A DNA stretch of 64,000 nt from Icerya purchasi (GCA_039619475.1 CM077115.1:418384557-418448556), one strand, 5' to 3'. Positions 1 to 14,029 are shown, counted from the stretch's first letter. Translations and numbers: made by a program. The notes: a model not told the origin generated them from the sequence alone.

Positions 1-583
1 CAATATACCTATTTACTCATATTTCAAGAACAGATAAATATCCTTCATCCCTCGTAGCGATGAGATCTTTTGAATCGCCAGATACATTAGTTCTATAAGT
101 CTTACAGAGAAATTTCGTTACAGCATTTTCGCAAAATTTTCTTAGTAAACGTATTTCTACAAGTAATTCACCGATTCTAATTGAGAAAGACAACATTCAA
201 CATTGATTTTTGTAAGACGCGTGCCTGTTGATGAATGCAACTTGTTAACGCTTTCGTACATTTAAACAGATCCGTCAGTTATTAGCCAGCCCTCCCTCGG
301 TTTTTTAATTTATCTGCATAATTTTGAACTGCTACGCTAGCCTGTAAAAGATCGAAATCAAATGATTCGACGCGTGTCAGCAAAGACAGCTGAAAGAGTT
401 TGATTTCAAGTGGATATGTTATTATCTTGCAGAAACATTATTATTTAATATTTTCCTTTCTTTGGAAAATCAATAGATAATGCGATGAATATCCTCGTTT
501 ATTTCATTTTGCTTTTATTTAAGGAAAAAAAATATTCCCCTTTATTTAGATATATCTAAAACCGACCACATTTTAATATGAAC

Positions 584-624
<41 letters not shown>

Positions 625-2789
625 TAAAGTATATTTTTTATTCGTTTTAAATAGCTTTCTTTAAAGATTACTCCGACACCTCCCTGAATCTTACAAAAAA
701 TTCTTTTATGATTCAAGTTTGAAAATTCCATTATTAAATGATATTTTTATTTATATTTTTTTCCATCAATAAGAAAACTTTTGGGGGGAAGGGGTCTTAA
801 ATGTTTGCAGCGGAACTATGTATTATTCCGGTTATTTTCCCTAGTTTAAATGACTGTCTATCGCGTAGTTTTTAATTAGCGATATTTTAGAATTGCATTA
901 CGGAACCTAATAATACGGTTTGTGAAAAATGAGATCGCTGTACCACGAAATTATCGAGAAGGGCCGATCAAAATGAAGGGTTTTTTATCTGAAATTCAGT
1001 CAACCATTAAGGACCCCCCCCTTATATAATAAAGAAGGAATAAAATAAAAATGCCTATATAAATGGCGCGCCCAAAGAAATTTATTATAAATAAAGAAAA
1101 AAGAAGAGTAAAATAATTAAAAATACATCTTTAAACCGCCGTTTTATTTCTTCACTTAAATCACCTCTTAGTGATAACAAAATTGCTACATATTTTAGAA
1201 ATCCTCCGATTTCAAGATAAGAAAATCCTACGAATAATATTGGAAGGAAGAAAAATCTTTGCATATTGAAAACTGGCTGGCTTTATCTTATAGAAGTGAG
1301 ATCGACCCTAAATCCGAAATACGAAAATACACAAATTCTAGTCAATAATGATCGGAGATTATAAACATAAAGTATAAAACGTAAACGCAGTAGTTAAGAA
1401 TGCTACAGTATTCATTGGAGCATTGTTAATTTAAATACAAAGTGACATTACGAATACAAATAGTAGTATAAATAAAAATATCGAGACTAGTACATAGCAG
1501 TACAGTGAAAATGTAATAAAGATGAATATTGTAATTACATAAAACTATATATTTTTTTTTAACATTATTATAATACATCTGTTCTTTAAATCATATTTTA
1601 AAAATTATGAAATGCTAAACACGTGTATTTCATAATTTTTAAACTATTATTTAAATAAAACCATATATGCTAATCTTTATTGAAAGGTTTTCGCAGATGA
1701 TTTCGTAATCAACAGCATAAGCGACACAAAACTGTGCAAACTTTCTTTTTTCATAGAGAAATATGAAGGGCCGAGTTTGTTTGTTAAAAGTTTATCCGGA
1801 AAAATCCTTTGAAGTTAACATTTTTTACCGGCACATGGTTATGATAACCGATAGAGATTAATTTATAGTTTCATGTAATTATAAATATTTTTATTTATAT
1901 TACTATATTTTTGTATTCGTACTGTCACTTTGCGAATTGCCAATGTCCCTCTGAATAGTCTTACATTTTTAACTATACTGTATTTTTATAAGTTACATTT
2001 TACGTCTGTATTATTTTCGATCTCTTCGATTGAATATTTTCGTGTTCCGGATTTTTGGAATTAAATGCCATTCCGCGATCTCTCTTTTCCAAGTTAAATC
2101 CTGCTAATTTTCAATTAGGCGAAGATTTTTTCTTCCTTCTAATATTACACGTAGAATACGCTTGTAATGGAAAGATTCGTAATATTTGTTACTGCTTCAA
2201 ATGGAAGAGGTGATTTATTTGGGTGGAAAAATTAAAACGCATTTCACACGATGTATTTTTTTGAATTTTGTTTTATACGTGCTATATATATAATTTTTTT
2301 TCCTTAGGGGTTGATAGAATTCCAGATCCTTCTGAATAGTTTCGCAAAATATCGAAAAATGCCTTAAAAAGTTGTAAATATTTTTTTGTTATACACCTGG
2401 TATATTTTCCTCTGCGCTGGTAGAATAACGGGGTGAAATTCCAATCTTTTTTTTCACTAACTGTAATTCGTTGGCTGTTTCTCTGTTCAAGTTTTAATGG
2501 AGTCGACTATTTTACATTCGTTTATACCCCCCATTTTCTTCCAGTATTTCCTTTCCAGATAAAGATGATGATATCGATTGCTTTGGTACATACCTCGTAT
2601 TAATTCGAAAATGATTGATCGAGGTTGTTTTTATTGAATACATCCTTTATTTCCTCTGTATACAGAAATCTTAGTTATAAGCAAAATGAACACTTAACAA
2701 AAAATGTCTACGAATTCGTTTGCAAATTAAATTTTGTAATACGTTATAAATACTATACGCAGTTACTAGTGATTGCGTGGTAGCGTAAA
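1..2789. other. AT-rich non-coding start of window
   Basis: No gene recognised. A TA microsatellite lies at about 583-620, and there are scattered T and G/C runs (785, 1014). Confidence 0.6.
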
Positions 2790-3720
2790 AATTAAGGTGT
2801 ACGGCTTGCAGGCTGCAGGGGGCAAGTGTCAGGTCCCAGAGTCAAGTCGCTCTCCAGGTATGTACCTAGTTCGAGCCGAGTTTCAGAATATATAGAGTTA
2901 CTCGGGAAGTAAAATAATCCTACAAAAAAAAAAAAAAAAAAAACAGTAATCGAAAATTTCCCTTTAGACTTATTAGATGGACTAAAACTTGACATCAGAT
3001 TCACGATACTTCTTATATTGGAGCTAAAGAGAGTATTTGCTTTATCGTTAAGACCCGATATTAGATAACTCCAAATTTATTGTCCTATGTTACAGATTCT
3101 ATTTATCGCTCGCTGTAGGTTCTCCAAACTTCCAGCTAAGATGGCCGAATCATCCGCATATCTTATGTTTTAAATTCTTTCTCGGTTGACCTTAATTCCC
3201 CAGTCATCCTCCAATGCTATCTTAAAGATCTTTTTTCCAGATAGAGATTAAATAAAAGCGGCGATAATACACATCCTTGCCTTACACCTTTAAGAATTTG
3301 AATATTCTGCGTTTCTAATCTTCCATTAATACGAACTTTGACCTCTTGCTTCCAATATAGGCGTTTTATTACTCTTATATCCTTCTCATTAATATATCCT
3401 GAAGGATTTCCATTAGTGGTTGGTGTCTGATGGTATCAAACGCCTTTTCATAGTCTATGAAACATATATATACATATATACATTCTGATCGTGGTCATAG
3501 CATTTCTGTAACAGGATCTTCATAGCAAACATCGCTTCTCTTGTTCCAAAATTCTTATGAAAACCAAACTGCTTTTCTCTACTTTGTTCTTCACATTTTC
3601 TATATATCCGGCGGTGTATTACCTTTAAAAACATTTTAAGCATGTGACGCATTATTGAAATCTATCTAAATTCCTCACAATCTTTTGCACGCGATTTCTT
3701 TAATATTGGAATAAACGTTG
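2790..3720 (-). mobile_element. Decayed non-LTR reverse-transcriptase fragment
   Basis: Reading the minus strand from 3720 downwards, the frame MFLKVIHRRIYRKCEEQSRE, then QFGFHKNFGTREAMFAMKIL gives the typical non-LTR RT fingers. It is followed by FIDYEKAFDTIRH-like sequence near 3450. A degenerate RYADDSAILAG (YADD box) lies near 3110-3160, broken by stops and frameshifts. The family is RTE-like by wording. Both ends are missing. The A/T run at 2923-2943 belongs to its downstream edge or to a later insertion. Confidence 0.88.
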
Positions 3721-4487
3721 ATTACACGATCGTTAAAAACGCAGCTCCAGTTTAGGCTGCTTTAAATCAATTAGTGCACGATCGTTTTGCGCAAGTTTGA
3801 TGAACAAATTAAATTTCGTAGTAGATGTCTATCCATTCGTCTCAGTACTGACCGAGAAGTATTAAGCTGTTTTCCCATACGCTACAATCAAGTAATGGCG
3901 TTTTTGTTGTTTTTTTGTTTTTTTTTTTTTTTTGTTTTTTTTATCTTATTACGTCGCTCCGCGTTAAAAAATCGGATGATGATCAGGCTAGTAACTCACC
4001 AAATTAATCGTGGAGCGTATCAGTGAAAGAACGCGGCAGCAGGTACAATACGATTATGTACTATTAAAAAATAAAAAACAAAAGAAAAAAATTACATTTT
4101 TACTTTTGAAATTTAATTGGCCAGTAATATGCTTTGCTTGTTAACATTGGTACTTACGAGACCGTTTTGGTATGTTTTTTTCGTTAGTGCAGTTTTAATA
4201 TTTTTCATAAATTTATCTGATAATATGAACATAAATTATGTACATGTCTAGTTAGGTTCTCGGAAACGGCTCGAACGATTTTGATGAAATTCACGAATTC
4301 GGGGTTTTTAGGGGTTTACATAAATCAATGAGGTTTTGTTGTCGCCGAAAATCCTGCGAAACGAGCAATTTTAAAAGACAAGCGAGGCCAATGCTGGAGC
4401 GATCATCGGAAATTTAACAGTCCGCTTGTTTACCATGTTGAATAGAAAAATGAAATTTCGTGATGAAACAAATTTTTTCACAATATA

Positions 4488-4534
<47 letters not shown>

Positions 4535-5579
4535 GTATGTGTGTGTAGGTGTGTGTATTTAAACGGCTTAAATATTATGCAAACAAAAATAAACAGCTTC
4601 AAAATTAAAAAATAGACGTATAATATTGTTGTTATACATTTTTCAATGTTTGCAAAATTCACGCATATACTTTGATTTATCTGCAAGCTCGGAATAAATC
4701 TGAACAAAGCCTACTCTGTACATATTGTGGTGACTATTATTTCGTTGTTCGGATGATTGCAGTTAAAATCGGCCAACCCACTAGATTATCATATGGGCCG
4801 GGGAAGTATGCGATGATTAGAAAATGCTATACCCTGACGGAGTTTAGTCAAAAGTGGTATAAAACGATATTGAGCGAATGGTTCTGTGGAATTCCAAGAA
4901 AATTACTATCGATCGAGCGTAAGAAAAATTACCCTCAATTTTTACTATTCCGGATAATTCCGTTGCTCTTCTGGACATTCATGGGACCGCGGCACGGCGT
5001 GCTATTAAAGGTTTGCAATGTACCAAGCCTAAAAGTAATATTGGTCGTCATGTTTCTCTCAGAGTTTCAGATCTAATACTCGGCAAAACGACAAAGGGCG
5101 AAAGTTCCATGGACGATTATTTAAACCAGCATGTCGGCCGCGTAGTGAATGTGCTGCTTTCACGTGTAAGACTTTCATCGAGGGCTTATTAGGCTAATAC
5201 CCGATTTTTTCGTTTTTATTTATTTTTTTTTTATTTTTACTTTTTCTTAATTCACTACCTGCAATAGCGTCAGTGTGCAATCACAGGATCGAGTGAGCTG
5301 CTAGTGATTAAAATGTCCGCTTCTACACAGAGCTATATCGTGAATATCAAGGAAATCTAGCTGACGCTAATTAAACCATGTTGCGTCGCTTAGAGAGAGG
5401 ATTCGTCTTTTATTGTTCGTACTTTAACGATTAGGCGGGAATTTCGAATAGTTTTTTCTATTTAGTGGGGCTTTTTACACCGGCTACTCATAATCTCGAC
5501 GCACTATTGTGCAAAGGGCAAAGGAAAAAAAAGAAGCTTTTAAACAACTGTTTGAGCTGATCTACCAGGGCCCGACGAT
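3721..5579. other. Non-coding stretch with microsatellite
   Basis: A T-rich tract lies at 3901-3940, and a compound TA / GTAT / GT microsatellite at about 4485-4560. Positions about 4255-4345 (containing TTCTCGGAAACGGCTCGAAC and GATTTTGATGAAATTCA) have the wording of a dispersed insect repeat, by recollection only. A 134-codon ORF at 4672-5076 matches nothing I know. Confidence 0.5.
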
Positions 5580-6389
5580 TACGTTTAAAAAATGTTCAGC
5601 TCGGCTAATTGCGACGAACGAAACAACGATATAACGGTGTGGACGTGCGCGTACGGGATTGTTTGCGTGTTTATAGGGGCGACTATTTGGTGGGGGGGGC
5701 GAGGTGAAAGGCGTCACGGTTGATACACGAATCTTAGGCTGTTGTCGGGACGCAAGATGATTTAATCTGTGACGAGTAGGGCTCGATTGGAAAGACGGCC
5801 AAAAAAGTTTGGCCCGGTGCCACTCAGCAGCTGTACCGCAATGAATGCGACCAAGACGACGACGACTGTCGTCGGACGAGAAAAATGAAGAAGAAAAATT
5901 GCGTGGAAATGACTGTAAAAAGTTACTAGGCTAGAGCGAAGAGGGATTTTGTCGACTCGATGCTTTCGCGTAGCTCGCGTCCGTTATCGGCGCAACGCTA
6001 AAAATAGCACGACAGATCGGATCGAGTCCGGGCAATCTCGGGAGCGATACGTAACGAGGAGTCGCAAGTCCGGTCGCTGTCAGCGGCCGATCAAAGTTCT
6101 GCACCGACCTGCTTGAGGCCCTAAGCGCGACCATCGCAGATCGTTGCTGCCATCGCCGTTAGCACACACCGTCGTTGCCGGTTCGTCTTCTATCCTCAGT
6201 AGGAGCTTTTATTTTTGGGAACTTTATTTTCAGAACAATTTTATTTTCAGAAAGTCCTGACTTTGGGTACCCCGCATTCGACGTTCTTCCCTGTCTCGTT
6301 GCTTCCTCGAGCAAAGGCCGACATCATTGTCGGCGGCGTCGTCGTCGTCATCATCGCCACCGCCACTCTGCATTGGCAGCATTCGCGTG
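5580..6389 (+). promoter_or_regulatory. CpG-rich island, candidate Mef2 promoter and non-coding first exon A
   Basis: This is a markedly GC- and CpG-rich block in AT-rich surroundings. It ends in a strong splice donor GCGTG|GTAAGT (6389/6390), after which composition falls back to intron-like T-rich sequence. A (GTC/GTCATC)-type repeat lies at about 6335-6360. Open frames in it run on both strands and resemble nothing, as expected of 5' UTR. If transcribed on +, it could splice to the acceptor at 43133. Inference from composition and splice signal only. Confidence 0.45.
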
Positions 6390-8890
6390 GTAAGTAATAA
6401 ATTGCCTACTTTTTCGTTTTCTGTTTTTTATCATTTTTCTTCGCTTTCCTTTTGCTGGTCCCTTTTTTTCATTCCATTCGTCAATTCGCCTGCGATCGTT
6501 ATTAATTTTTAATGTACGATTATCAACATTCGGTTCCGCAATTTTCGTTCGCTCACGTCCGCACTACTTCGCTCTTCCCCAAATCTCCGTTCGCCGATTT
6601 CCAGCATGAATACCGAAAGAGCCTGCGCCATCGTCCTCCGGTAAGATTACACGCAACACGATAAACTAATCGCTTGTTTTGAAACCTTCTCTTCCGCCGA
6701 ATTTGCACTTGTCTTTCTTCTTCCTTCGCTTTCTCTTCAGTTGACAAGATGGTGGCAGTTTCGCGAATTCAGTGTCGTGTAAAAGGCTTTCGATTTCTCT
6801 TATTTCAGACAGAAATTTCAATAATTCCAGTGTTGCTTTTGTTTTCGGGATAACATAATGCTTGCTCGATCAGGAATATTAATGATTTTGACGTAGCGAT
6901 AATCGTTTTATGTGTGTCGTGATTATTCCATTTCCTCGGTAGAAACTGTTTGAGAAGGAAATGAACATACGAATGGAGCATTCTAGCAGTTGAGTTGTTG
7001 GGAGATATGTATTTACGGTCGCGTACTTTTTATATTAGCAAATCGTTCGTTCGCATTGCCTGCGCATTTATTTATTTTTTATTGTTTTTGTTTTTTTTTT
7101 TTTAAAAAAACTCTTATAGCTTGTGGACGACGAAAAGTTTTTCCGTTTGTTGATTTCGCCTTACTCTCTCTCTCTCTCTCTCTCTCGATTGTATAGAATT
7201 TAGAAGTATAGGAAGCGATGATAATTATACTCTGTGAAAGCTGTTTTATTTGCTTTTTCTATTCTTTTCTTTTTAGAGACGAATGATATTTTCATTTAGA
7301 TTAGCGACGAAAATCTTCTCAAGAAATTAATTTTACGCTCCACAACGAATGTAAAATAATCGCATTTACTAAAAAAAAATAGCGAATACAAAATATCTTT
7401 TTGAATGAACTTGAATTTCTAGAAACGAGCCAGATAGAGTTATAACATTACTAATATTGCCTCTTTATTTACCGATATGTTTATTAATAATTAACCCGTA
7501 GTAATAAGAGGGTTTTTAGTTCTTCGTTTTGTTGTTTGCTTTGTGTCTTGTAAATCGGATATGTCATAGCTCGAAGATAATTTTCTGAAAGCTCTAAACG
7601 GAGGCCTGGTTTAATGGTTTTTTTTTTTTTTTTTTTTTCTATTCGTATATTTTTGATAAAAACATAAACACGTATCCGGTTAATTAGTGATGAAAATGTA
7701 AATAAACATCGAATATTATTGCATATCCCCCCTCCCGATATTAATTATTTTTCTGCGAGTTTGTGTTTTTGTCGAATAGTAAGTAATAGTTAACAGAATA
7801 CGTTATTAATCATTTTAATGCGATTTTGCTATTTCCAATTTCTCCGTCGAAGTTTGGCATTTCAAGCGGGGGGTTTATTGTTGGCAACTTAATCTATCGA
7901 ATAATTTTTAATACAATGAAAGAAAATTCATTTTGTATAATTTTTGTTTATGAAATACGCCTCCATTTTTTGGTGTTTATATTATTTTCTAAAAAAAAAG
8001 AAAGAAAGAAAAATAAATAAATCAATTAATATTTACATTTACAAATTCGACATTTATCTGGTAAATTTCTTGGGAAAGAGTTTTTTTTTAAGGGAACACT
8101 ACTGTATTTATGTGCTATTCGTCTTTATTAAGTACGCTGTTGACGCTGGTTAAACACATTTTTGGACTTTACGTAGACGATTGTATAGTAGTTTTAGCTT
8201 TTACGGGGGGGGGGGGGGGTCAACCCTCCGCACGTGAGTGCGCCTATTGATTTTTGAACTTAAAAATTAACGGCCGATTTTTGACTGTTTTACATGGACA
8301 TAGAGGCTGGTCGGAGCGAGACTTCAATCGGCCAGACTACAGAATCAAATCGTTCTTAATGGAAATCATAGTAAGAAATGATGTAGAGGGTTCAGTAGGA
8401 AAGATTAGATTTTTAATGGTGAAAGAAGAATAAAAAAAGGGAATTCAATATGTGAAGCAAAAATTTAAATTCTAAATAATTTTTAAGTCGGTCCTTGAAG
8501 ATATATTTCTACGTCGCAAAAAATAGTTGTCGCTAATCTTGTGACGCTAGTAATGCTTCATCTTCGATATGTTGCACACGCTACTCTTGAGACAGGATTT
8601 TTATGTTATCGATGACCTGTTTCCGCATGTAGAAATGGGAGTTGGAAAAATGGTGAGAAAGGCATTAACTGATAGCTTAATAATTTTAATCGTTCTTATT
8701 ATAAAATAAAGCGCGAAATTCACACTGTCGGTTATTCTTTAACGAAGACATTAATCTAATTCTTTTTTCGGACCGGCACTTGGTCGTCGTGTAATTATCG
8801 GAATTAATTTTTATTTCTTCTTTTGTTACGCCCCGCAGTGCTTAATAATAAGACATATCGTGATGGTAATTCCTATGTGTTTAAAAATGG
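6390..8890. other. Intron-like AT-rich stretch
   Basis: T-rich sequence after donor 6389. It holds a (CT)n tract at about 7161-7187, a T run at 7618-7639 and a 15-base G run at 8205-8219. No exon recognised. Confidence 0.6.
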
Positions 8891-9273
8891 GTATTATCAG
8901 TGGCAGATCCACGTATGGTGAATAGGGAGCACCCCCCCCCAAAAGAACCAAAGCCTCTATGAAAAAATTTGTTATAACAGAAAAACTTAATTTATGCTAT
9001 AAAAGATTTGTATGAATTTCACTTACGGATTTTAATAATTAATATTTAATACTATTTTCTAGTAAAACTATTAATGTTCCTTTTTTATTTTATTTTCAAT
9101 GTAATTATCATTGATCTTTTGCCATTTTTATTTATTTTTAATTTTTATTTTGAAATTTTAATTAAAAATAGTTCAGTGAGAAATTATATATTTAAACTTG
9201 CTCACGAACAAAGAGAATTCGGATCGAATTACTAACAATAATAAAAAAGAAGTAAAGTTTTTTTTTCTTTTAC

Positions 9274-9294
9274 GGGGGGGGGGGGGGGGGGGGG
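9274..9294. repeat. 21-base poly-G run
   Basis: Unbroken G run preceded by CTTTTAC, the same context as the G run at 8205-8219 (GCTTTTAC). It lies at the left edge of the nested retrotransposon remnant. Confidence 0.95.
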
Positions 9295-9299
9295 TCGTC

Positions 9300-10370
9300 A
9301 ATTACAGAAACAATTAGAATAGGAAGGAGTCAGTTATATCACGGTTAGAAATTGTTACGAGAAAGGAACAAATATTAGGAACAATCTGTGGAGAGGGAAA
9401 AGATAGGACATAAAAGGCGCAATATGGAGTAGGAAGACCGAGTATCAATAAAATGGAATAGAAAGCAGAACACTTAATAGGAAGAAATCAACACTTAAAG
9501 ACACACGGTCCGCATCGCAAACATGCTCTTCGTTTGAGTGAAGAGGACAATATGGAGAGGCAACCAACGGGTAACGAAAACGAGAGGAAAATAATAGAGT
9601 ACGGCTTAAGAACGCAGACGAATAATGGAGACAACAACAGAACGACAAAGTGAAAGAAACAGAAAGAATCATAGGTTAACAGGAAGACATTAGGTTGAAC
9701 AGACAGATGAAATTAATAATTATTAGAAAAAGAGAAAACGCAAATATCCGTTACCAAAACCTAAGATGAAAACCTTTGCACAGCGGAAGGAGATTAGACG
9801 ATGGGACCTTTGAAAGAAGGAGTGCTGCAGCAACCCGAGCCAAGGAGTCCGCCGCTTCATTACCGAAGATGCCCGAATGGCTAGAAACCCTGTAGCAAAT
9901 ATCAATATAAATGAAACGAAAGGAATAAAGAACGAGGGTAAGTGAGCGTATGCGGAGTATGATAGAATCACAGGAATGATCAGGTAGGGGAGAATGAATT
10001 AAAGGGCGGTCATGGAGTCAGATATAATCAAGAATTTAGGGAAAAGGTGATTGGACGAAATGAAAATAATTGAAACGTAGGATAGTGATTAACTCGTTTA
10101 TGAATGTGGAACAGAAAGGAGGCAGGCGAAAAGATTCTGAAAAGCCGGAATCTGGGAGGATAAAAGAGGCACCGGCACCATCCGGCCTCTTCGAACCGTC
10201 TGTAAGCACAATTACATGCTAAGGAAATTGATAAAACCGTGGAATTCACGTCTAATTAGGGCGTATAGAAGAAATTTAGAGAGCGTAGGAACAGTAAACA
10301 TATTTGTAGAATGGCAGAGATCGGCGAAATTAAAAGTGAAATAAGGGAGTTTGACAAAGAACACTTTAGC
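9300..10370 (-). mobile_element. RNase H-bearing non-LTR retrotransposon remnant (copy 1)
   Basis: The minus strand reads TDGSKRPDGAGASFILPDSG near 10205-10145 (first RNase H catalytic Asp). About 108 codons later it reads VSSHSGIFGNEAADSLARVA near 9885-9825 (the H-G-N-x-x-A-D box). A SPYCPLHSNEEH segment follows near 9550, and a C-terminal LGLPTPYCAFYVLSFPSP segment near 9440-9380. This order (RNase H then a C-terminal knuckle-like region) fits the I/Jockey-type non-LTR groups that carry RNase H. Frameshifts and stops separate the blocks. It lies inside the TIR element at 8898-10591. Confidence 0.85.
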
Positions 10371-10598
10371 TAGAATTTTATAATTTCGTTTTGTTTTTCA
10401 CCCCTAAATATAAGACAAAAGTTAAATTAAAAATTGTAATGTATTTGTAAAACATTTTTAAATTTGTATAAAGGTCGCTATTTGATTTTCTTTATGAAAC
10501 AAAAGGCACTTTTCAAATCTACGGCCTACCGTAGAAGATTTTACGTAATTATATAATTCCCCTCCAAAATGTCCTTCTGGATCCGCCGCTGGTATTAT

Positions 10599-11462
10599 TC
10601 TTTTAATAATTTTTTCGAATTTCTAGGTAGCTGGTAAATATTTTTCTGTTTGTCATTTTAGACTGGAATTGTAATACAACAGAATTTTCTTAACACGTAT
10701 GGATTTGATGCTGAAGCATGACAGACTCTGAGCGCGCTGTTAATTTAAGTATCGATTTTTCTGCAAACCGTACATTCCGGCCGGATGTGAGAAGTAGAAA
10801 ATGAATGTATGTGCATGGGTTACACGGAAACGGATACTTTCGGGTAATTTCCGAGCAGGAGGCCCCGCATGCCGATTAATTTTTTCGATGTAGACCGGAG
10901 AGACTGTCTCCATATTTAATTATGACCAGGGTTAAAGTTATCTACTGTTTCGTCGGAGCACTTGATCTATTAGTGTGAGACTATGTTGTTCTTACGTTGG
11001 GAACAATAAGAAAATCCTGTTACGTTTTTGCGTCATGAAAATGTGTTACGGAAATTGGTGAAATCTATTAATGAAATTTGCGGGTTGAAAATATGTCATG
11101 CAATTAAAAATTACCGCGGAAATATGATATATTCAATTAAAACCGAAAATCTTCTATAAGAATTGTCTTCGTGGCGAGGTTAGATCGAGTTTTGTGATAC
11201 AATGGTGTTTCTCCGGAGAGATAATTCAGTCCTCTTAAATCTCAAAAAAATGTTCCTTGCGATTTCTTTTTTTTCTTTCTCAGTCTAAAATCTTTACTAA
11301 GAAAATGTATTTCTTTAAATTTGTGTCTATCTTCTTTCACTACCACAGTAAGAAGTCCTAAGTTGAAAAAAAAAGTTAATCTCCCTCCTTACCAGAAACT
11401 TGGCCATGTTTGCGTAGAGATTAAAGCGAGCTGATCGGAGACTGTCGAGCAGATTTATCTAC

Positions 11463-11493
<31 letters not shown>

Positions 11494-13815
11494 GGTTATT
11501 GTTATTTTTTGGAATTCTAAGCTCCTCTAGTTATAATTAATAGCTTATTTAAACGCTTTTCTTTTTTTCCATTTGTTTGCAGCTCTTACTGTTTTAAAAC
11601 GAAAATTTATTACAAAAATGGTGAATTTACGAATATTTTCATATATATTAGGCCGATATCTTTAAATTTTTTATGCTTCTTCGGAGGCCTCTTCGGGGAG
11701 CAAAAAAAATACTTTTACTAACCTTAAGAATACGCAGTCGTACAAAGAACATTTGAAGTTGAATCTTCGACATATTAGAATTCTACTAAATTCGAAAAAG
11801 ATAACTGTGTGGGATTGTAAATTCTGATTCAACTTCAGTAATTATCACTCGAGATCGGAATTCAGGGCCGATTAATAAATGAGGTAGATTCGTCGTAAAT
11901 TTTTACCTACAGTCTCCGAAAAATAACCAAAGCGTAATTCCTCCTGAGAGTCTCTATTAGAGTGCTTTTTTCTTCATTCTCAATCTCGACTGCTAATATT
12001 AAAGAAAGAAATAAAAGTTCCTCGCCCCCTTCTTTTTTAATAAAAACTTCTGCAAGGCGTACCTTTGGGGTTCACCAACGAATAAATCGGATCACCGAAA
12101 TCGTTCACCAGATCTCCTAAGTGAGAACCAGAATTGCGGACCAGCTTTTAAATAAACAGTGTCGGATTTTATAAAATTGATGAAGTAATTAAGAATAAAT
12201 GAAAGTCGATCACTAAAATTGCTCCTCTACTAATATGGAAGACTGTTTAGCGGATCACATACACGCGATGTCCGAATAATCCTATTATAAGACGGTTTAG
12301 AAATTGCATAAAAATTACAACCCCAATAGCTCCGAAACAGTTGAACACATTAAATCGAAATTGTATAAGTAATTAAAATACTCTTTTAAGACAGCGTACA
12401 ACTCTGGGAAAGCCGATTATTTTGAACTGTGAAAAATTGAAAAAAACGCCCCATCAAGACTATGTAATATGAAATTTAAGACTACATCCTTAAAAATCAT
12501 TCACAACTATCCGTCCAGTTAATGTCGAATTTGAAATGTACAACGAAAATCAAAAAAATTTCGTAACATAAAAAACCATTTACGATAACCGGTGTTAACT
12601 TAATCCCCCCCGCCCCTTCCGCCTTTAACTTTCATCAAAAATAAAAATAAAAAAAAAAGTAAAAAAAAAACCAAAAGTCGAAAAAATTAACTTTCTTCCA
12701 ATCGTGTTATAATTTCGATTGAACATTTGTTATTATTTGGAGTGACGGAACCATATTTCTCTTATCCGGCCTACGATGGTGTATGTCTTATTGATCCAGT
12801 TAGTTTTTAATTGCTACTCTATTTATAACCGGGAAAAAACTAAAAAGATGTTACGAAATTATAATTTTACACCGGCTCGATAGAGTTCCGTCGATGTATG
12901 TATTTTAGAAATATTCGTCCGGCGATAATTGTTTCATTGTAACCTGGAATCAACATTAAAATATATGAAAGTGAAATTAAAAATGGTAACTTGTAAATTA
13001 AAAAAAATTTTAACACGGGAGTAGTGATGTAAGTGGATCTGAGAGGATACGTTCCGCGGATAATCGTATGATTAATGATGTAACTCCGACTAGAGTTGTT
13101 CCCTGGACAAGCAAAATGCGTCAACTCCGACCCAGCTAGTACTAATTCGATAAATGTTACACAGATGCTTGTTTTTTTTTTCATACGGGCAATGAGAATA
13201 TCTGAGCAGAAAAGTGAACAATTATAATATCGAAATTGTAAAGTTATCGTTTTTTCTGTAAACACAGCTCTCTCTCTGTATGATTATGCATTCCTGCATC
13301 AGCTATTTTGCAATTTCCTTCTAACGTACCTAACCTAACCTAACACGCTAGTGTATACGTCACGTCAACAAAACCAGTGTTAACTATTTCCAGTTTTTGA
13401 GTGAATAAGTAAACGTCGGATGATCCATATGAGTGCGATTATGCATTCGGGCCTGCGGTTCGGTTCTGCACGTCCGAAGAAACAATGAACTCTTAGCCTT
13501 CCAGCCACGTATAAATGAAACATTTAATATAACTAAATTGCCGACTGGTTTCGAATTTTAAAAATCCACAAATAGTTTGTAAAATTTAACTAAAACAGAG
13601 ATTCACCTAAATTCAAATGCACCTCTTGCTTGAAAACGATTAAATTTTTCTAAATTTTTCCGCAACTATCTCGTTGAGTGGAAATGTTATAGAGGAAACA
13701 ACACTGCTGCTGTTCGTTGTCTAGTTCTTAATACTGTAGGCGATATCAACTTTGACATCTTTTCTAGCATCTAAATTAATGATGCAAATGTTAGAACTAG
13801 GATTGTTTGTTTGTT

Positions 13816-13849
<34 letters not shown>

Positions 13850-14029
13850 AATTTGAGAGAGGACAAAAAATGAATCATCCGAGGAACTAAGACACAGATG
13901 GACGCGTATATTTTAAAATAGTCGTAAATGTTACGGTAAAGGCTGCGGAGAACGCCGATTATAAAAAGCCGAAAAACAAGAAAAAGGGTAATTAGCGATT
14001 TTTTTCGGTAGTTGAACAATTTCCGTTTT
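10599..14029. other. Intron-like stretch
   Basis: (AAT)n at 11463-11492, three perfect CCTAA telomere-type units at 13329-13343, and a T run at 13818-13848. A 132-codon minus-strand ORF at 12867-13265 has no family resemblance. Confidence 0.6.

Larger units (their letters stand above)
8898..10591. mobile_element. DNA transposon remnant with TIRs and 7-bp target duplication
   Basis: The left end CAGTGGCAGATCCA (8898-8911) and the reverse complement of the right end, CAGCGGCGGATCCA (10578-10591), match at 12 of 14 positions. They are flanked by perfect direct repeats GTATTAT at 8891-8897 and 10592-10598. TIRs starting CAGTGG recall hAT-like elements, although hAT duplications are usually 8 bp. 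No transposase is visible. The middle (about 9300-10370) is a retrotransposon remnant inserted in it, so the original element was non-autonomous or internally deleted. Confidence 0.8.

Noticed and set aside
4672..5076. 134-codon + ORF
   Set aside because: No ATG at the left end, no recognisable motif, and no coding-like context. Possibly repeat-derived.
12819..12828. CTATTTATAA, a perfect MEF2-type site that could mean autoregulation
   Set aside because: The consensus is so AT-rich that many matches are expected in this window by chance.
12867..13265. 132-codon minus-strand ORF
   Set aside because: Composition typical of chance ORFs in AT-rich DNA, with no family match.
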